Assembly (NCBI RefSeq): GCF_024172165.1
Contig: NZ_JAMZEB010000002.1
Coordinates: forward strand, 11,987,501 to 12,051,500
Direction of reading: 5' to 3'
Source of the DNA: Nonomuraea thailandensis
GTDB taxonomy: Bacteria > Actinomycetota > Actinomycetes > Streptosporangiales > Streptosporangiaceae
Length of the DNA: 64,000 nucleotides
The position numbers and the translations under genes are program-made. Under the pieces are notes generated by a model, which was given only the letters and a program-made list of their open reading frames with translations, had not been told where the DNA came from and made no database searches. This document shows positions 61,219-64,000 of this stretch, one piece after another (position 1 is the first letter of the stretch; every line of letters starts with the position of its first letter).

Positions 61219-61929
61219 TCAGCCGCCGATCCTGGCCGTGCGGTTGCGTACGCCCTCGAAGTGCGCGTGCACGGCGGCCACGGCGGCGTCCGTGTCGCCC
61301 TTGAGCACGGCGGTGTAGATGTCGCGGTGCCGCCTGGCCACGTCGGCGGGCGGCTCGTCGGGAGCGCCGAGGGCGTCGCGGAGCTGGTAGTAGACGTCCC
61401 AGAACGCGCCGAGGAGCCGGCTGACCAGGGGATTGCCGAGCGGCCGGTAGAGGACGTCGTGGAAGAGGCGGTCGGTCTCGGGGGAGACCAGCCCTGCCTG
61501 GGCCTCGCCCTCCATCCGGGCCATGACGTCGGCGACCGGCGTCAGGTCCACCTCGGGGCCCAGCTCGATCAGCCGCTGGACGAGGCCGCTCTCCAGGATC
61601 TCGCGGATCTCGACCAGGTGGGCGAGGTGGTTGGCGCCGTTCTGGAGGGTGATGCGGCTGTGGAAGGTGAGCTCGTCCACCAGCCCGGCCAGGGACATGC
61701 GGCCGACGAACATGCCGAAGCCGTGGCGGATCTCCACGATGCCCACCGCCTGCAGGGCCTTCAGCGCCTCCCGGACCGAGTTGCGGCTGACCCGGAGCTC
61801 CTCCATGAGCTCCGACTCGGTGGGGAGGGAGTCGCCCGCCACCAGCCCGCGTCTGACGATGAGGTCCTTGACGCCCTCCTGGGCCTCGACGGCGCGGCTG
61901 GGGCGCGCCGGACGCGGGACTGTGGTCAT
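61219..61929 (-). CDS. FadR/GntR family transcriptional regulator
   Basis: 236 residues. GntR HTH (GDSLPTESELMEELRVSRNSVREALKALQAVGIVEIRHGFGMFV) and an all-helical FCD ligand domain (HLVEIREILESGLVQRLIE, DRLFHDVLYRPLGNPLVSRLL, RRHRDIYTAVLKGDTDAAVAAVHAHF). ATG 61929 has AAAGGA at 7 nt. It is divergent from an oligopeptide-type ABC importer with a large palindrome between them, so it likely represses that importer. Confidence 0.92.
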   Translation of the reverse strand: MTTVPRPARPSRAVEAQEGVKDLIVRRGLVAGDSLPTESELMEELRVSRNSVREALKALQAVGIVEIRHGFGMFVGRMSLAGLVDELTFHSRITLQNGANHLAHLVEIREILESGLVQRLIELGPEVDLTPVADVMARMEGEAQAGLVSPETDRLFHDVLYRPLGNPLVSRLLGAFWDVYYQLRDALGAPDEPPADVARRHRDIYTAVLKGDTDAAVAAVHAHFEGVRNRTARIGG

Positions 61930-62018
61930 GAAGAATCCTTTCATCACAGGTAACAATCCGGAAATCTTCCGTTGACCTCAAGCCTGGGTGGCAATTAGCG
62001 TCCACTTTACGCACATCG

Positions 62019-62044
62019 TAGGACATGGGATGTCCCACGTCCTA
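62019..62044. promoter_or_regulatory. 26-bp palindrome, probable GntR operator
   Basis: Outer arms TAGGAC (62019-62024) and GTCCTA (62039-62044) and inner arms GGGA/TCCC (62027-62036) share one centre; 10 of 13 base pairs are symmetric. It lies 23 bp upstream of the importer's GTG start and 90 bp from the regulator gene. Confidence 0.7.
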
Positions 62045-62066
62045 TATCTCTTCCCAGGAGGCAACC

Positions 62067-63671
62067 GTGAGCTCTGAGTTCAGTCGCCGCGACTTCCTGC
62101 GTCACAGCGGGGCGGCCGGTGCGGCGGCGTTCATCGCGGCCACGCTCTCCGCTTGCTCCGGAGGCCCGGCCTCGACCGGCTCGGTCGGTGCCGGAACCGA
62201 CAAGGACCTGATCACCGCCGTCATCGGATACGGCAACGACCAGAGCTGGGACCCGACGCAGACCGCCTCGGCCTTCGCCATGGCCGGCATCAACCACGTC
62301 TACGAGGGTCTGCTGGACACCGACCCGATCAGCCGCGAGCCCTACCCCGCGCTCGCCACCGCGCTGCCCGCCGACCCGAACGCGACCACGTGGACGTTCA
62401 CGCTCAGGGACGGCGCCAAGTGGCACGACGGGCAGCCCGTCACGGCCGACGACGTGGTCTTCACCTTCGAGCGGATCCTGGGCCCCGACAACGTGCTGGC
62501 CGGCAACTTCTTCAAGTCCTGGCTGCAGGAGGTGAAGAAGATGGACGACAGGAACGTGGAGCTGGTGCTCAAGTTCCCGTTCCCCGACGCGGCGCCCCGC
62601 CTGACCATCGCGAAGATCATGCCGAAGCACGTCTTCAGCCAGGCCGGCGCCTGGGACCAGGCCAAGGGCGGCAAGGCGGTGGGGTCGGGGCCGTACAGAC
62701 TGACCGCGCACAACCCCAAGTCCAACACCTCGTTCGAGGCGTTCGACGGCTACAACGGGCCGCGGCCCGCCACGGTCAAGAAGATGAACTGGCTGACGAT
62801 CGTGGACGCCGCCGCCCGCGTGGCCAAGATCTCCGGCGGGTCCGCCGAGGCGCAGATCGCCGACAACATCCCGTACGCCAACGTCGAGCAGCTCAAGCAG
62901 CAGGGGCTGACGGTCGAGGGCGGCAAGGGCATGAACCACATGTTCCTGATGTTCAACACGGCCACCAAGCCGTTCGACGACATCCGGGTGCGCCAGGCCC
63001 TGCACTACGCCATCGACAAGCAGAAGATGATCGGCGTGGCGCTCAAGGGCCACGGCACCGCCTCCAGCTCCTTCCTCAACGAGGGCCACCCCGACCACAA
63101 GCGGGCCTCCGTCGTCTACGACCACGACCCGGAGAAGGCCAGGGCGCTGCTGAAGGAGGCCGGCGTCAGCAACCTGACGATCAACCTCATGGCCGTCAAC
63201 GTGAGCTGGATCGCCGACTGCCTGCCCACCATCGCCTCCTCCTGGGAGGCCGTCGGCATCAGGACGACGCTGGAGCCGCAGGACACCGCCGCGCTCTTCA
63301 CGAAGATGGACCAGATGCAGGAGTACCAGGTCGTCGCGGCGGCCTCGAACCCCAACCAGTTCGGCATGGACGCCGACCTGATCCTGCACTACAACTACGT
63401 GCCCGGCGGCCTGTGGATGAAGTACGCCCACTGGGACGGCACCGAGGACGCCGAGAAGCTCTTCACGATGATGGACGAGGCCGCCAAGGAGACGGACAAG
63501 GCCAAGCGCACCGAGCTGATCCACGAGTACCTGGACTTCGTGGCGGAGCAGGCCATCCTCTACCCGGTCGTGCACAACGAGCTGATGACCGCCTACGACC
63601 CGAAGAAGCTGTCCGGCATCCGCGCCCAGCCGTACCCGGGCATCAACCTGCTGCAGGCCAAGAGGACATGA
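62067..63671 (+). CDS. Oligopeptide-type ABC transporter substrate-binding protein (family 5)
   Basis: 534 residues. A Tat signal (SRRDFLRHSGAAGAAAFIAATLSAC) with lipobox Cys predicts a folded, lipid-anchored export. The family-5 fold shows YEGLLDTDPISREPYPALA, WTFTLRDGAKWHDGQPVTADDVVFTFER (family signature), GSGPYRLT and DIRVRQALHYAIDKQKMI. It binds peptides, nickel or glycosides for the permease that follows with an ATGA overlap. GTG start with CAGGAGG. Confidence 0.93.
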   Translation: MSSEFSRRDFLRHSGAAGAAAFIAATLSACSGGPASTGSVGAGTDKDLITAVIGYGNDQSWDPTQTASAFAMAGINHVYEGLLDTDPISREPYPALATALPADPNATTWTFTLRDGAKWHDGQPVTADDVVFTFERILGPDNVLAGNFFKSWLQEVKKMDDRNVELVLKFPFPDAAPRLTIAKIMPKHVFSQAGAWDQAKGGKAVGSGPYRLTAHNPKSNTSFEAFDGYNGPRPATVKKMNWLTIVDAAARVAKISGGSAEAQIADNIPYANVEQLKQQGLTVEGGKGMNHMFLMFNTATKPFDDIRVRQALHYAIDKQKMIGVALKGHGTASSSFLNEGHPDHKRASVVYDHDPEKARALLKEAGVSNLTINLMAVNVSWIADCLPTIASSWEAVGIRTTLEPQDTAALFTKMDQMQEYQVVAAASNPNQFGMDADLILHYNYVPGGLWMKYAHWDGTEDAEKLFTMMDEAAKETDKAKRTELIHEYLDFVAEQAILYPVVHNELMTAYDPKKLSGIRAQPYPGINLLQAKRT

Positions 63672-64000
63672 CGCTCGTCGCCCGGATGCTGCTGCGGCGG
63701 CTCCTCATCCTGATCCCGCTGGTGCTCGGCGTGATCGCATTCGTGTTCATCGTGATGCGCTTCTCCGGCGTCAAGCCGGAGTACGCCTACTTCCAGGGCG
63801 CGAACCCGACCCCCGAGCAGATCCGCCAGTTCCAGGTCGAGAACGGCCTGCTGGACCCGCTGCCCGTCCGGTACGTGCGCTTCGTCGCCGACCTGGCGCA
63901 GGGAGACCTGGGCACCAGCGTGCTGACCAGGAAGCCGGTCCTGGAGTCCGTGACGACCGCGCTGCCGCTGACGTTGCAGCTCACCTTCCTCGGCCTGGCC
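63668..64000 (+). CDS. ABC transporter permease, DppB/OppB-like (truncated by window end)
   Basis: The first 111 codons are visible. MLLRRLLILIPLVLGVIAFVFIVMRFSG is the N-terminal helix typical of DppB-type permeases, and the segment RFVADLAQGDLGTSVLTRKPVLESVTTALPLTLQLTFLGLA is the conserved region before the second helix. ATG overlaps the binding-protein stop by 4 nt. Confidence 0.92.
   Translation, partial: MTLVARMLLRRLLILIPLVLGVIAFVFIVMRFSGVKPEYAYFQGANPTPEQIRQFQVENGLLDPLPVRYVRFVADLAQGDLGTSVLTRKPVLESVTTALPLTLQLTFLGLA

Overview
The window is very GC-rich, uses GTG and TTG starts freely, and is packed with actinobacterial families (SigR-type ECF factor, MEDS/HATPase anti-sigma regulator, DUF4429/SHOCT, STAND-LuxR giants, LacI, SorC, GntR and MerR regulators). 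Together with many apparently leaderless genes (a TANNNT hexamer 6-8 nt before the start codon) this points to a chromosome of a soil actinomycete. A Streptosporangiaceae-like host such as Nonomuraea is my inference only. I see no insertion sequence, prophage block or CRISPR array. One tRNA gene (Lys, CTT) lies near 59.1 kb.

Layout. 0-2.3 kb: siderophore-type FecCD permeases behind an iron box, then a Cds1-like cysteine desulfhydrase/synthase. 2.5-6.1 kb: a SigR-like sigma factor without an adjacent RsrA, a MEDS/HATPase regulator, and an EamA transporter with a divergent XRE-cupin regulator. 6.1-12.3 kb: polysaccharide deacetylase, DUF2461 protein, a large membrane protein, and TypA/BipA. 12.5-18.8 kb: a duplicated cassette of [shortened AMP-binding-like protein + STAND-LuxR regulator], then an alpha/beta hydrolase with an in-frame minisatellite. 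19.7-28.9 kb: a candidate structured RNA, aldehyde dehydrogenase, M14 carboxypeptidase, secreted coiled-coil peptidase-like protein, GH1/TetR pair, and aldo-keto reductase/MerR pair. 29-32.3 kb: an odd penicillin-binding protein and an ABC exporter. 32.7 kb: a third AMP-binding-like protein. 33.6-36.7 kb: a MalEFG-type sugar importer under a LacI-type palindrome. 36.7-45.5 kb: a seven-gene carbohydrate operon (XylF/G/H-type importer, two FGGY kinases, histidine phosphatase, 2-hydroxyacid dehydrogenase) with a SorC-family regulator. 45.5-53.6 kb: ArsR/MFS, LacI/MFS, an FhuF-like Fe-S protein, amidohydrolase plus cysteine-dioxygenase-like pair, and a second LacI. 53.6-61.2 kb: a HAL-like lyase with a non-canonical MIO site, small membrane and conserved proteins, ApbE with a membrane/oxidoreductase-like partner, OsmC, nucleoside hydrolase, tRNA-Lys, DUF4429, and an HD alarmone-hydrolase-like protein. 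61.2-64 kb: a GntR regulator and the start of a divergent oligopeptide-type ABC importer.

How parts connect. The same palindrome TTGACAACGTTGTCAA is found before the sugar importer (33.6 kb) and, nearly intact, before a LacI gene (48.8 kb), suggesting remote control of one by the other. A shared 13-nt element precedes both the SorC-type gene and the operon it should control. Most strikingly, the three AMP-binding-like genes share one promoter plan: a direct repeat TRCAYA-N6-TRCAYA, then 32-33 nt, a TANNNT -10 box, 6-7 nt, and ATG. Two of the three sit directly upstream of STAND-LuxR genes. This looks like a small regulon of pseudo-enzymes and large ATP-dependent regulators, and is the strongest candidate for an undescribed system here.
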